Source: Aquabacter cavernae
GTDB taxonomy: Bacteria; Pseudomonadota; Alphaproteobacteria; Rhizobiales; Xanthobacteraceae
Length of the DNA: 64,000 nt
Reading direction: 5' to 3'
NCBI RefSeq assembly: GCF_003993795.1
Contig: NZ_RWKV01000008.1
Location: forward strand, 1,426,001-1,490,000
Shown here: positions 46,620 through 55,588 of the stretch, piece after piece
How positions within the stretch are numbered: position 1 is the stretch's first letter
Layout: each line of letters starts with the position of its first letter
Program-made: the position numbers and the translations under genes
Notes under the pieces: generated by a model
What the model saw: the letters and a program-made list of their open reading frames with translations, nothing else
Told to the model about the DNA's origin: nothing
Databases searched by the model: none

Positions 46620-47102
46620 ATGCGCTGCCTGAAGATCGCTCTCGTCGCAGCGCTGCTCTCCGTGGGGGCGGGCGCCGCGTTCGCCCAGAGCCCGCCCAGC
46701 CTCCAGGAATACCCCCTGCGCGACCGCGTCTTCGGTCCGGGCGGCGCCATGTTCCCGAACTATGTCACGCCCTCCGAATCCCGGATCGCCTATGTGACCG
46801 GCTCCGGCAACGGCATCCTCTTCGGCGCGGCCACGGTGGATTTCCTCTGCCAGGCCGAGCAGCGCCCGGTGATCTCCGTCATCAAGCCCCCGGCCAAGGG
46901 CAAGGTGGTGGTTTCGCCCGGCACCTTCGTCGCCACCGGCACCGATGCGGGCTCCACTTTCTGCCTGGGCCGCCCGGTGAGCGGCGCCGTGGTGCGGCTC
47001 GCGGGCCGTCCGCCCAAGGGCGGCATGCAGTTCGTGGTGCGCGTGACTTACCCGCATCTCGGTGCGTGGTATGATCATATGGTGACTGTGCCGGGCAGAT
47101 AG
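46620..47102 (+). CDS. Secreted protein, first of two paralogues
   Basis: 160 residues with a Sec signal ending near AFAQS. The mature part has two Cys (FLCQAEQ, TFCLGRP) and the block PGTFVATGTDAGSTFC, ending with VRVTYPHLGAWYDHMVTVPGR. The next gene repeats this pattern, so both belong to one family of small periplasmic beta proteins. Function unknown. Confidence 0.78.
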   Translation: MRCLKIALVAALLSVGAGAAFAQSPPSLQEYPLRDRVFGPGGAMFPNYVTPSESRIAYVTGSGNGILFGAATVDFLCQAEQRPVISVIKPPAKGKVVVSPGTFVATGTDAGSTFCLGRPVSGAVVRLAGRPPKGGMQFVVRVTYPHLGAWYDHMVTVPGR

Positions 47103-47134
47103 GCCCGGCTGCGCCGACGGGAGGGGAGATCCGG

Positions 47135-47557
47135 ATGGCGGGACACCGGCTTTCGAGGGGAATGCGGGGCCTGATCGGGGCCGCGGGCCTGCTGGCCTGC
47201 GCCGTCACCGCCGCCTCCGCCCGCGTGGACAACGACCCCGACGCCTATGTGGTGAATTTCTATACGGGCGGGGGAAGCGACGGCGTGCTGTTCGCCGCCG
47301 GCACCGCCAACCAGCAATGCACCAATCTGGGCGCGCCCGACATCAGCGTGGTGAGCGCGTCTCCCGGCGTCACCCTCTCCATCCGCCCCGGCAGCTTCGT
47401 GGTGACGGGAACCGACTATGGCTATCTGGTGTGCGAGGGCCAGCGGATGCAGGGAACCATCGTGACCGGCACGGGCTCCGGCCAGGCCGTCATCAAGGTG
47501 ACCTACCCGCCCGTCGGCCAGTGGTACACCCACACTCTGACATTGCCCGCGCGATGA
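47135..47557 (+). CDS. Secreted protein, second of two paralogues
   Basis: 140 residues; signal ending near TAASA. Shares with the preceding protein two Cys (QQCTNLG, LVCEGQ), PGSFVVTGTDYGYLVC, and the ending KVTYPPVGQWYTHTLTLPAR. It arose by tandem duplication. The stop overlaps the phosphatase start (ATGA), so all three genes may be co-transcribed. Confidence 0.78.
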   Translation: MAGHRLSRGMRGLIGAAGLLACAVTAASARVDNDPDAYVVNFYTGGGSDGVLFAAGTANQQCTNLGAPDISVVSASPGVTLSIRPGSFVVTGTDYGYLVCEGQRMQGTIVTGTGSGQAVIKVTYPPVGQWYTHTLTLPAR

Positions 47558-48138
47558 ACCGGCTCTTCCTGGTCCGCCACGGCGAAACCGACTGGAACAT
47601 TGCGGGCCGCCTCCAGGGCACCCGCGACATCGCCCTCAACGCGCTGGGACGCATCCAGGCCGCCGAAGTGGGGCGGGTGCTGAGCCAGATGGTGGGCGGC
47701 GCGGTGGCGCCGCTCCATTACGTCTCCAGCCCGCTCTCGCGGGCGGTGGAGACCATGCGCATCCTGCGCACCACGCTGGACCTGCCGGTGGCGGATTTCG
47801 TCCATGACGACGATTTGCGGGAACTCTCCTTCGGCCGCTGGGAAGGCCACACCTGGCCGCAGTTGCGCCGCCGCCATGAGGGCGACGTGATCGCGCGGGA
47901 TCGCGACCCCTGGCATTTCGCCCCGCCGGGCGGGGAAAGCTATGCGGAACTCATGGCGCGCGCGGGCGCCGCCATCGACCGGCTGACCGCCGATTCCGTG
48001 GTGGTGACCCATGGCGGCGTCATCCGCGCTTTGCTCCATGCCAAGGCCGGCATGCCGCAGGGCGAGGCCGCCTTGGTCCCCATCCGCCAGGGCGCCATCT
48101 ATGTGCTGTCCGGCGGAAGCTTCGAGGTGGCGGACTGA
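47554..48138 (+). CDS. Histidine phosphatase family protein
   Basis: 194 residues from ATG 47554. The catalytic loop LVRHGETDWN (His9) and the second His in VVTHGGVIRA are present, along with SSPLSRAVET and ELSFGRWEG. Similar to GpmB/CobC-type phosphatases. The substrate cannot be told; no cobalamin genes lie near. Confidence 0.9.
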   Translation: MNRLFLVRHGETDWNIAGRLQGTRDIALNALGRIQAAEVGRVLSQMVGGAVAPLHYVSSPLSRAVETMRILRTTLDLPVADFVHDDDLRELSFGRWEGHTWPQLRRRHEGDVIARDRDPWHFAPPGGESYAELMARAGAAIDRLTADSVVVTHGGVIRALLHAKAGMPQGEAALVPIRQGAIYVLSGGSFEVAD

Positions 48139-48185
48139 CGGCGGGCAGGCGGGCGCGGCGCGCACGCCGGAATGACCTGACCGAT

Positions 48186-48345
48186 CGTCATTCAGAGCGA
48201 TGGACGGAGCGAAGCCCTTTAAGGCCCGTCATGCCCGGGCTTGTCCCGGGTATCCACGCCTCTGTGTCGAGCGCGTACCGGCGGAGCCCCGTGGAGGGCC
48301 GGGACAAGCCCGGCCATGACGGTCTCTGCTTAGAAAAGCCGGCAA
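48186..48345. repeat. Intergenic repeat, family B
   Basis: Starts with cattcagagcgatgg and contains inverted modules gtcatgcccgggcttgtcc and gggacaagcccggccatgac, ending ctgcttagaaaa. It fills the gap 48139-48422 between convergent genes; nothing else is seen there. Confidence 0.75.
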
Positions 48346-48422
48346 GACGGCTTGAAGGTCGATCCGACCGAAGCCGCCGATACCGAACGGGAAAGCCAAG
48401 CCGCCTCCCCTGCCGGACGGGA

Positions 48423-49736
48423 TCAGCCCCCGCCCACCTTCTGCCGGTGCAGGACCGGGGGGCGGTAGGCCAGCAGCTTGTCGATGCGCCGCCCGTCCAT
48501 GTCCACGATCTCGAAGCGCCAGCCATGGGCGTCGAACATGGCGCCCACTTCCGGCAATTCCTTGAACCGAGACAAAGCGAAGCCCGCCAGCGTGTGATAG
48601 CTGCCGTCCTGGGGCAAATCGGCGTCCAGCACGTCGCGCAGTTCGTCCACCGGGGTTTCGCCGGAGATCAGCAGCGAGCCGTCCTGGCGCTCCACCACAT
48701 GGCGCTCGTGCACATGCTGGGCCTCGGTGATGGAGCCGGTGATGGCGATGAGCAGGTCATAGCCCGTGACCACGCCGACCATGTCGCCATACTCGTCCAC
48801 CACGATGCCCATGGGCACCTCGGCCCCGCGCAGCACGCGCATGGCCTCCAGCGCCCCCACGGTCTCCACCAGGAAAGGCACGGGCTCCACGAAGGCGCGC
48901 GGGTCCGGCGTCTCGCCCTTCAGATAGGCGTTGAGCAGGCGCTTGGCCTGGATGACGCCCAGCGTCTCCTCGGGGGACTTTTCGCAGGCGGGCATGCGGC
49001 TGTGGGGGGCGTCCAGCAGCGCCTGACGGATCTCGTCGGGGCTGGCAGTCACATCCACCCATTCCACGTCGGGGCGCGGCGTCATGATGGCGGTGACGGG
49101 ACGGTCGGCGAGGCGCATGACGCCGGAAATCATCTTGCGTTCGGCCGGATCGATGACGCCCGCGCCTTCCGCCTCGGCGATGATGGCGCGGATTTCCTCG
49201 TCGGTGACGCCATCCTCGCCCTTGGAATCGCCGCCCATGAGGCGCAGCACGGCGCGCGTGGAGATATCCAGCAGCCAGACGGCGGGCGCGGCCACGCGGG
49301 ACAGGCTGATCATCAGCGGCGCGAGCACCATGGCGAGGCGCTCGGGGTTGCGCAGCGCCATCCGCTTGGGGATCAGCTCACCGATCACCAGCGAGATATA
49401 GGTGATGCCCGCCACCGCCACCGTATAGCCGATGGGATCGGCGGCATTGTGGGGCAGGCCGAAATCCACCAGCACCCGGCCCAGCCATTCGCCCAGGCTC
49501 GCGCCCGAAAAGGCGCCGGCCAGGATGCCGATGAGGGTAATGCCGATCTGGACGGTGGACAGGAAGCGGCCGGGCTCGGCGCCCAGCAGGAGCGCGGCCT
49601 TGGCCCCCGCATGGCCCCGGTCGGCCTTTGGCCGCAGCCGGGCGGCGCGGGCGGAGACGATGGACAATTCCGCAGCGGCAAGCACCGCATTGAGCAAAAC
49701 GAGGAAAAGAACGATCAGAATTTCGAGGACGGGCAT
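48423..49736 (-). CDS. CNNM/CorC-family membrane protein with CBS domains
   Basis: 437 residues: DUF21 membrane domain with three to four helices (1-170, with ELIPKRMALRNPE), paired CBS domains (about 205-335, MTPRPDVEWVD and MGIVVDEYGDMVGVVT), and a CorC-HlyC C-terminal domain (about 350-430). Older names call these hemolysins; relatives act in Mg2+/Co2+ efflux. With MgtE in the same window, a magnesium role is plausible. Length and domains are complete. Confidence 0.92.
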   Translation of the reverse strand: MPVLEILIVLFLVLLNAVLAAAELSIVSARAARLRPKADRGHAGAKAALLLGAEPGRFLSTVQIGITLIGILAGAFSGASLGEWLGRVLVDFGLPHNAADPIGYTVAVAGITYISLVIGELIPKRMALRNPERLAMVLAPLMISLSRVAAPAVWLLDISTRAVLRLMGGDSKGEDGVTDEEIRAIIAEAEGAGVIDPAERKMISGVMRLADRPVTAIMTPRPDVEWVDVTASPDEIRQALLDAPHSRMPACEKSPEETLGVIQAKRLLNAYLKGETPDPRAFVEPVPFLVETVGALEAMRVLRGAEVPMGIVVDEYGDMVGVVTGYDLLIAITGSITEAQHVHERHVVERQDGSLLISGETPVDELRDVLDADLPQDGSYHTLAGFALSRFKELPEVGAMFDAHGWRFEIVDMDGRRIDKLLAYRPPVLHRQKVGGG

Positions 49737-49887
49737 GGCGAGTTTGGGGGCCTTTCTGGCTCTCTCATATCACGAGAAGTGGCGCTTGGGCGAAGCGGGC
49801 AATGGAATCGGGCGCCTTCAACTTTGGTGCGCTTTCCTCTAGACCACCACAGAGCCTGCCGAAGGCGGCCAGATCGGATCGAGGCGC

Positions 49888-51000
49888 ATGTCGTTCAACA
49901 CCTTCGGGCATCTGTTTCGCGTCACCACGTTCGGGGAAAGCCACGGCCCGGCCATCGGCTGCGTGGTGGACGGCTGCCCCCCCGGCCTGCGCTTCACCCA
50001 GGACGAGATCCAGGAGGCCCTGGACCGGCGGCGGCCCGGCACCTCGCGCTTCACCACCCAGCGGCGCGAGCCGGACGAGGTCCGCATCCTCTCCGGCACC
50101 TTGCCCCACGCGGACGGCGGGCTTGTGACAACCGGCACCCCCGTCGCCATGCTCATCGAGAATGTGGACCAGCGCTCCAAGGATTATGCGGACATTGCCG
50201 GCAGCTACCGGCCGGGCCATGCCGACTATGCCTATGACGCCAAATACGGCATCCGCGACCATCGCGGCGGCGGCCGCTCCTCGGCGCGCGAGACCGCGAC
50301 GCGGGTGGCGGCCGGGGCTTTGGCCGCCAAGGTGCTGCCCGGCGTCACCGTGCGCGGCGCGCTGGTGCAGATCGGCGAGATCGCCATCGACCGCGACCGC
50401 TGGGACTGGAACGAAGTGGGCAACAACCCCTTCTTCTGCCCGGACCCCGGCACGGTGCCGGTCTGGACCGAGTATCTGGACGGTATCCGCAAGGCGGGCT
50501 CCTCCATCGGCGCGGTGATCGAGCTGGTGGCGGAAGGCGTGCCGCCGGGCCTCGGCGCGCCCATCTATGCCAAGCTGGACGCGGACATTGCCGGCGCCCT
50601 CATGAGCATCAATGCGGTGAAGGGCGTGGAGATCGGCGAGGGCTTCAACGCCGCGCGCCTCACGGGCGAGGCCAATGCGGACGAGATGCGGCGCGGCAAT
50701 GAAGGCCGCCCGGCCTTCATGTCCAACCATGCGGGCGGCATCCTGGGCGGCATCGCCACCGGCGCGCCCATCGTGGCGCGCTTCGCGGTGAAGCCCACCT
50801 CCTCCATCCTGACGCCGCGCCACACGGTGGACAAGTTCGGCGCCGAGGCGGAGATCTTCACCAAGGGCCGCCACGACCCGTGCGTGGGCATCCGCGCCGT
50901 GCCCGTGGGCGAGGCCATGCTGTGGTGCGTCCTCGCGGACCATGCCCTGCGCCATCGCGGGCAGGTGGGCACGACGCCCCGCTGGCCTGCGGAGCCGTGA
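49888..51000 (+). CDS. aroC: Chorismate synthase
   Basis: 370 residues. Start [20 protein letters not shown] is nearly invariant; the FMN/EPSP site [19 protein letters not shown] is intact. It makes chorismate, the end of the shikimate pathway. Its stop lies directly before the first operator-like palindrome of the next gene. Normal length. Confidence 0.97.
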   Translation: MSFNTFGHLFRVTTFGESHGPAIGCVVDGCPPGLRFTQDEIQEALDRRRPGTSRFTTQRREPDEVRILSGTLPHADGGLVTTGTPVAMLIENVDQRSKDYADIAGSYRPGHADYAYDAKYGIRDHRGGGRSSARETATRVAAGALAAKVLPGVTVRGALVQIGEIAIDRDRWDWNEVGNNPFFCPDPGTVPVWTEYLDGIRKAGSSIGAVIELVAEGVPPGLGAPIYAKLDADIAGALMSINAVKGVEIGEGFNAARLTGEANADEMRRGNEGRPAFMSNHAGGILGGIATGAPIVARFAVKPTSSILTPRHTVDKFGAEAEIFTKGRHDPCVGIRAVPVGEAMLWCVLADHALRHRGQVGTTPRWPAEP

Positions 51001-51044
51001 TTTCAGTATCACTGAAAACCAGCCTCTTTTCAGTACCAATGAAA
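51001..51044 (+). promoter_or_regulatory. Two operator-like palindromes before HTH-ribBX
   Basis: TTTCAGTATCACTGAAA (51001-51017) is a perfect 7-3-7 palindrome. TTTCAGTACCAATGAAA (51028-51044) repeats it with one broken pair. The spacing is 27 bases. They fill the 68-base gap to the ribBX ATG at 51069, so binding there should block transcription. No FMN riboswitch is present. Confidence 0.7.
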
Positions 51045-51068
51045 TTGGCTGCATGCTAAAAGCCCGTC

Positions 51069-52379
51069 ATGAAGCTGACGGAGTGGCTGTCCAACACCGG
51101 CACGACGCGCAGCGCCTTCGCCCGGCAGGTGGGCCTCTCCCCTGCCAGCGTGACGGCCCTGTGCAACGATGCGCGCGCCTGGGTCTCGCGCGAGACCGCC
51201 GAGCGCATCGCGCTGGCGACCGGCCATGCCGTCACGCCCAATGATCTTCTTGGCCTGGCCCCGCCCAGCATCCGAGGTGTTCCCGTGACCGATACCGCCC
51301 AATCCCGCGTCCAGACCGCCATCGAAGCCATCGCCCGGGGCGAGATCGTGGTCGTCACCGACGACGATGATCGTGAGAATGAAGGCGACCTCATCCTCGC
51401 CGCCTCCCTCGCGACGCCGGAGAAGATGGCGTTCGTGATCCGCAACACGTCCGGCATCGTCTGCACGCCCCTGCCCCCGTCCGAGGCCAAGCGCCTGCGG
51501 CTGGAGCCCATGGTGGCCAACAATGACGCGCCCATGGGCACCGCCTTCACCGTCTCGGTGGACGTGCGCCACGGCACCACCACCGGCATTTCGGCGGAAG
51601 AGCGCACCAACACGGTGCGCGCCCTCGCCAATCCCAATATGGGCGCCGCCGACTTCGTGCGGCCCGGCCACATCTTCCCGCTCATCGCCAAGGAAGGCGG
51701 CGTGCTGATCCGCTCCGGCCATACCGAGGCGGCGGTGGATCTGTGCCGCCTCGCCGGCCTGCCGCCCGTGGGCGTCATCGCCGAACTGGTGAATGACGAC
51801 GGCACCGTCCAGCGCGGCCCCCAGGTCACCGCCTTCGCGGAGACCCACGGCCTGCACCGCATCTCGGTGGCGGACCTCATCTCCTATCGCCAGGCGCGCG
51901 AGAAGCTGGTGTCCCGCTCGGCCGAATTCCCCGTTCCCACCGTCATCGGCGAGATGAAGGGCTATTCCTTCGTCACGCCGTTCGAGAGCGTAAACCATCT
52001 GGCGGTGGTGCATGGCCGCATCGGCGACGGCGAGAATGTGCTGGTGCGCCTGCACCGCGCGGACCCCATCGCCGACGCCTTCGGCGGCGCCAAGACCGTG
52101 CAGCGGGCACTGGAACTCATCCATGCGGAAGGCCGGGGCGTCCTGGTCTATCTGCGCGACGGCACGGCGGGCGTACCCGCCACCGCCGTGGGCCAGTCGG
52201 AAAAGAGCGCCAGCGAGGCCGAGCGCGACCGCCACTGGCGGGAGGTGGGCCTGGGCGCCCAGATCCTGCGCGACCTCGGCGTGGTCTCCATCCGCCTGCT
52301 GGCCTCCAAGGCCCGCACCTATGTGGGCCTCGGCGGCTTCGGCATCGAGATCGTGGAGACCGAAAGCCTCGATGCCTGA
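51069..52379 (+). CDS. ribB: RibBX-type 3,4-dihydroxy-2-butanone 4-phosphate synthase with N-terminal HTH
   Basis: 436 residues. Residues 1-65 form a Cro/CI-like helix-turn-helix (FARQVGLSPASVTALCND). Residues about 77-280 are DHBP synthase with DDDDRENEGD and RSGHTEAAVDL, so ribulose-5-phosphate should be converted to the riboflavin precursor. Residues about 285-430 resemble GTP cyclohydrolase II, but the zinc-binding Cys triad is gone (HRADPIADAFGG in its place), as in the known RibBX proteins. A GTG at 51285 with GAGG 7 bases before it could start a form without the HTH. ATG 51069 has no clear ribosome site. Confidence 0.9.
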   Translation: MKLTEWLSNTGTTRSAFARQVGLSPASVTALCNDARAWVSRETAERIALATGHAVTPNDLLGLAPPSIRGVPVTDTAQSRVQTAIEAIARGEIVVVTDDDDRENEGDLILAASLATPEKMAFVIRNTSGIVCTPLPPSEAKRLRLEPMVANNDAPMGTAFTVSVDVRHGTTTGISAEERTNTVRALANPNMGAADFVRPGHIFPLIAKEGGVLIRSGHTEAAVDLCRLAGLPPVGVIAELVNDDGTVQRGPQVTAFAETHGLHRISVADLISYRQAREKLVSRSAEFPVPTVIGEMKGYSFVTPFESVNHLAVVHGRIGDGENVLVRLHRADPIADAFGGAKTVQRALELIHAEGRGVLVYLRDGTAGVPATAVGQSEKSASEAERDRHWREVGLGAQILRDLGVVSIRLLASKARTYVGLGGFGIEIVETESLDA

Positions 52380-52414
52380 GAGCCTGTTTGGCATCACACG
52401 GATTACGTCGCTCC

Positions 52415-52540
52415 CCCTTCCCTCGCCTTCGCCCGCACCGAAGTCGGATGCTTCCGACTTCGGTGCGTTAGAGCCTTAGCAGGCCCCAAATCCCGGCGCG
52501 GAAAGCCCTCTCCCGCTTGCGGGGGAGGGTTGGGAGGGGG
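52415..52540. repeat. Family A repeat and associated hairpin
   Basis: In the gene-free 52380-52712 stretch. A forward family A copy lies at 52506-52540. The hairpin CCGAAGTCGGA/TCCGACTTCGG (52438-52463), preceded by a decayed half copy, matches the one at 12950. From 52541 to the ribosome site of the next gene I see nothing definite. Confidence 0.8.
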
Positions 52541-52712
52541 CAAAGCCGATCAGGACGAGCGAAACCTTCGGCTCCGAAGAGCAAACGGATTTGAATTTCC
52601 AACCTGTCTTTGAGGGTTTCGGAAAAGACGGCTAAGCACTTCCGTTCCGCCGCGGTCGGTGGCAGCATGATGTGACGCATCGTCCCTGCTGCCGCTCTCC
52701 CCGGAGGAAATC

Positions 52713-53555
52713 ATGGCTCAGTGGAGGTCTGGCGTCGCGGCGCTTCTTGCCGCCCTTCTGCTGCCGCTGCTCGCAGGCATCCCCCCTGCGCAGGCCGCGC
52801 CGCGGGCCAACGAGTCCAACCGGGCGGGCAATACGGTGGATGTCCAGCTCGTCCTGGCGGTGGACATCTCCTATTCCATGGACCCCGACGAGCAGGCGCT
52901 CCAGCGGGAGGGCTATGCGGCGGCCCTCATCTCGCGGGAATTCCTCGACGCCCTGAAGCTCGGCCCCAACGGGCGCATCGCCGTCACCTATCTGGAATGG
53001 GCGGGCGAGCTGGAACAGCGCGTCATCATCCCCTGGACCGTGGTTGACGGGGCCGACACCGCCCGCGCCTTGTCGGACCGCATCCTGGCAGTGCCGCTGC
53101 GGCGGGCCTACCGCACCTCCATCTCTGGGGCGCTCCAATTCTCCATGGGCCAGTTCCAGGGCAGCGGCTACCGCGCCCTGCGCAACGTCATCGACATATC
53201 CGGCGACGGCGTGAACAATCAGGGTCCGCCCGTCACCCAGGTCCGCGACGAAGTGGTGAAGCGCGGCATCACCATCAACGGCCTGCCGCTGGTGCTCAAG
53301 CGCAGCAGCAACTCCGCCATGGATGTGCCCGACCTCGACATCTACTACGAGGATTGCGTGATCGGCGGGGCCGGGGCCTTCGTCATCCCGGTGCGCGCCA
53401 TGGACGAGTTCGCCCGGGCCATCAAGACGAAGCTGGTGCTGGAGGTGGCCGGGGTGAAGCCGAAGCCTCAGCCGCGAATCGTGCCCGCCGCCGACCCGTC
53501 GCGCGTCTCCTGCACCATCGGCGAGCGCATGTGGCAGGAACACTGGAACAACTGA
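52713..53555 (+). CDS. DUF1194 secreted von Willebrand A-like protein
   Basis: 280 residues, GGAGG upstream. Signal peptide ends near AQAAP. The mature protein opens with VDVQLVLAVDISYSMDPDE, whose DISYS is a MIDAS metal site (DxSxS), and later has NVIDISGDGVNN. DUF1194 proteins are common in Rhizobiales and of unknown role. Two Cys (EDCVIGG and VSCTIGE) may pair in the periplasm. Confidence 0.9.
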   Translation: MAQWRSGVAALLAALLLPLLAGIPPAQAAPRANESNRAGNTVDVQLVLAVDISYSMDPDEQALQREGYAAALISREFLDALKLGPNGRIAVTYLEWAGELEQRVIIPWTVVDGADTARALSDRILAVPLRRAYRTSISGALQFSMGQFQGSGYRALRNVIDISGDGVNNQGPPVTQVRDEVVKRGITINGLPLVLKRSSNSAMDVPDLDIYYEDCVIGGAGAFVIPVRAMDEFARAIKTKLVLEVAGVKPKPQPRIVPAADPSRVSCTIGERMWQEHWNN

Positions 53556-53576
53556 GAGCAAGACCGCTCAGGCGTG

Positions 53577-53609
53577 AAAAAACGGGCTGCCTCGCAAGAG
53601 ACAGCCCGT
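53577..53609 (-). terminator. Terminator after DUF4142 gene
   Basis: ACGGGCTG/CAGCCCGT stem with a 12-base loop; on the reverse strand six T residues follow. Confidence 0.85.
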
Positions 53610-53640
53610 CATTCCTGTGGTCACTTCGTGGCCTTCGGGC

Positions 53641-54201
53641 TCACTTCGTGGCGAGCGCGTAGCACATGCGCAGGTGCATCTCGATCACCGGCAGGGTCTT
53701 CTTGGCGAATTCCTGCAGGACCGGGTTGTCGCCGCCCTTGGCGTAGCCCGCGAACAGGCCGACCGCATCCTGGTGGGCCTTGGTCTGAACGGCGATGTAG
53801 TCGGCATCAAACGCCGCGCCGCTCTCAGACTTCAAGCGCGTCATGATGGCATCCAGCTCACTGCCGATGCCGGCCGGAGGCGTAATGCCCGTATTGGCCT
53901 TACCCAGGGCCGCGACGAAGTTCTTACCGATTTCGGTATGGTCCTTCACCATATGCTTGGCGAATTCCACGACCTTCTTGTTCTTGCTGGTCTTGATCGC
54001 GAGCTGGCTCGACGAGATCTCGAACTGGTTGGCGGCAGCGGCGGTCTCCACGAACGCCTTCGTGCTGGGCACGGTGGCGGCAGCGGCGATGGCGGTAGGG
54101 GTCGGGCCGGCCGACGGGGCCGCCGGCATGTTCATGGTCTGCGCACCGGCAATGCCCGCGCTCAAGGTCAGGGCCGCGGCAGCAACGAGAAGGGCTTTCA
54201 T
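53641..54201 (-). CDS. DUF4142 exported ferritin-like protein
   Basis: 186 residues from ATG 54201 with GGGAGG upstream. Signal peptide ends near AGAQT; then Ala/Pro linker and a four-helix DUF4142 domain (AFVETAAAANQFEISSSQLA, VKDHTEIGKNF, AHQDAVGLF). Family members are periplasmic and often stress-induced; the exact role is unknown. The 151 bases upstream are A/T-rich. Confidence 0.88.
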   Translation of the reverse strand: MKALLVAAAALTLSAGIAGAQTMNMPAAPSAGPTPTAIAAAATVPSTKAFVETAAAANQFEISSSQLAIKTSKNKKVVEFAKHMVKDHTEIGKNFVAALGKANTGITPPAGIGSELDAIMTRLKSESGAAFDADYIAVQTKAHQDAVGLFAGYAKGGDNPVLQEFAKKTLPVIEMHLRMCYALATK

Positions 54202-54352
54202 ACTTTCCTCCCAGCGGAATGGTACCGTCATCTAGAGTGTTTCCGAGCGAAGCGTGAAGCGGCTCGCGTGAAAAAAATATCGTAAAAACAAAGAAATAGA
54301 GTGTTCCAGCGTTTTCATGAAAGGCAGAGGCACTCTCGAGGTCCATGGCCTT

Positions 54353-55588
54353 TTATCGCTCGAAGCGCGCAACCAGTTCCACATGAGGCGAATAGCGGAA
54401 CTGGTCCACCGGCGTGACCTCCAGCAGCCGGAACCCGCCTTCCGTGAGAATCCGGGCATCGCGGGCGAAAGTCATTGCGCTGCAAGACACATAGGCGACG
54501 CGCGCCACATCCGCCTTCGCCAGTTCCCGCGCCTGCGCCTCCGCCCCCTGGCGCGGCGGGTCGATGACCACCGCATCGAAGCGCTTCAATTCCTCGGCCA
54601 TGAGCGGGCGGCGGAACAGGTCCCGCACCTCGCTCTCGATCCCCTTCAGCCCCGGCGCGCCCTGCCCTGCCCGGGCCAGGGCCGCCACCGCCGGAGCGTT
54701 ATTCTCATAAGCCGCCACACGCGCATTCTCGGCGAGGCGAAGGGCGAAGGTGCCCACCCCGCAGAACAGGTCGGCCACCCGCTTCGCACCAGAAGCGATG
54801 GCGAGCGCCAGCCGGGCCAATGTCTCCTCGCCCTCGCGGGTCGCCTGCAGGAAGGAGGCAGGCGGCAGCACCACCCGCGCCCGGCCCATGGCGAGGAACG
54901 GCGCCTCCCGCTGGGCGACCATCTCGCCATGGCGGGTCAGCCGGGCAAGGCGGAAACGGTCGGCGATGGCGGCAAGGTCCATGGCGATCATGGGCGGCAG
55001 CGGCCCGGAGCCGCGCACATCCATGTCCATCCCCGCATCGGTGGCGGTGACGTGCAGGTCGAGAGGTTTCTTTAGCGGCGCCAACGCCTCGGCCACCGCG
55101 CGGGATGCGGCGAGGGCGTCCTTCAGTTCCGGGCTCAGAACCGGACAGCCGGCAAGGGGAACCATGGAATGGGACTTGCGCTCGGCAAAGCCCACGACGG
55201 TGCGGCTTCCCAGCTGGCGCGCATGAAAGATGACCCGGCGGCGGCCCGTTCCGTGGGCATCGATGAGCGGCGCCACGTCCGCGGCGAGGCCCTCCCGCTC
55301 CAGCGCCGCCACCACCAGTTCACGCTTCCAGGCGCCATAGGGGCGCGCGGCCCAATGCTGGAGCAGGCACCCGCCACACAGGCCGAAATGCCCGCATTCC
55401 GGCGCCACCCGGTCCTCGCTCGCCTCCAGGATCCGCTCAACCTTGAAACGGTCCTTCTCCAGAAAGCCCGCCACCCGCTCGCCCGGCAGGGTGTAGGGCG
55501 CGAAGGCGGACGTGCCGTCCACGTCCGCGAGGCCGTCGCCCTGGGCGCCCATGCGCGTGATCACGCATTCCATCATGTCCACCGTCAT
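54353..55588 (-). CDS. rlmD: RlmD/RumA-type 23S rRNA (uracil-5) methyltransferase
   Basis: 411 residues. Cluster Cys65, Cys71, Cys74 (ECGHFGLCGGC) and one near residue 148 (AGCPVL) would bind a 4Fe-4S cluster. The SAM motif is DLFCGVGTFAL, then FDAVVIDPPRQGA and catalytic Cys in YVSCSAMTF. The N-terminal TRAM-like part (about 1-55) is short. It overlaps tlyA by 4 bases. The exact target uracil (1939 or 747) is not certain. Confidence 0.9.
   Translation of the reverse strand: MTVDMMECVITRMGAQGDGLADVDGTSAFAPYTLPGERVAGFLEKDRFKVERILEASEDRVAPECGHFGLCGGCLLQHWAARPYGAWKRELVVAALEREGLAADVAPLIDAHGTGRRRVIFHARQLGSRTVVGFAERKSHSMVPLAGCPVLSPELKDALAASRAVAEALAPLKKPLDLHVTATDAGMDMDVRGSGPLPPMIAMDLAAIADRFRLARLTRHGEMVAQREAPFLAMGRARVVLPPASFLQATREGEETLARLALAIASGAKRVADLFCGVGTFALRLAENARVAAYENNAPAVAALARAGQGAPGLKGIESEVRDLFRRPLMAEELKRFDAVVIDPPRQGAEAQARELAKADVARVAYVSCSAMTFARDARILTEGGFRLLEVTPVDQFRYSPHVELVARFER

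Noticed and set aside
51001-51068. FMN riboswitch before ribBX
   Set aside because: The gap is only 68 bases and holds palindromes; it lacks the multi-stem RFN pattern.
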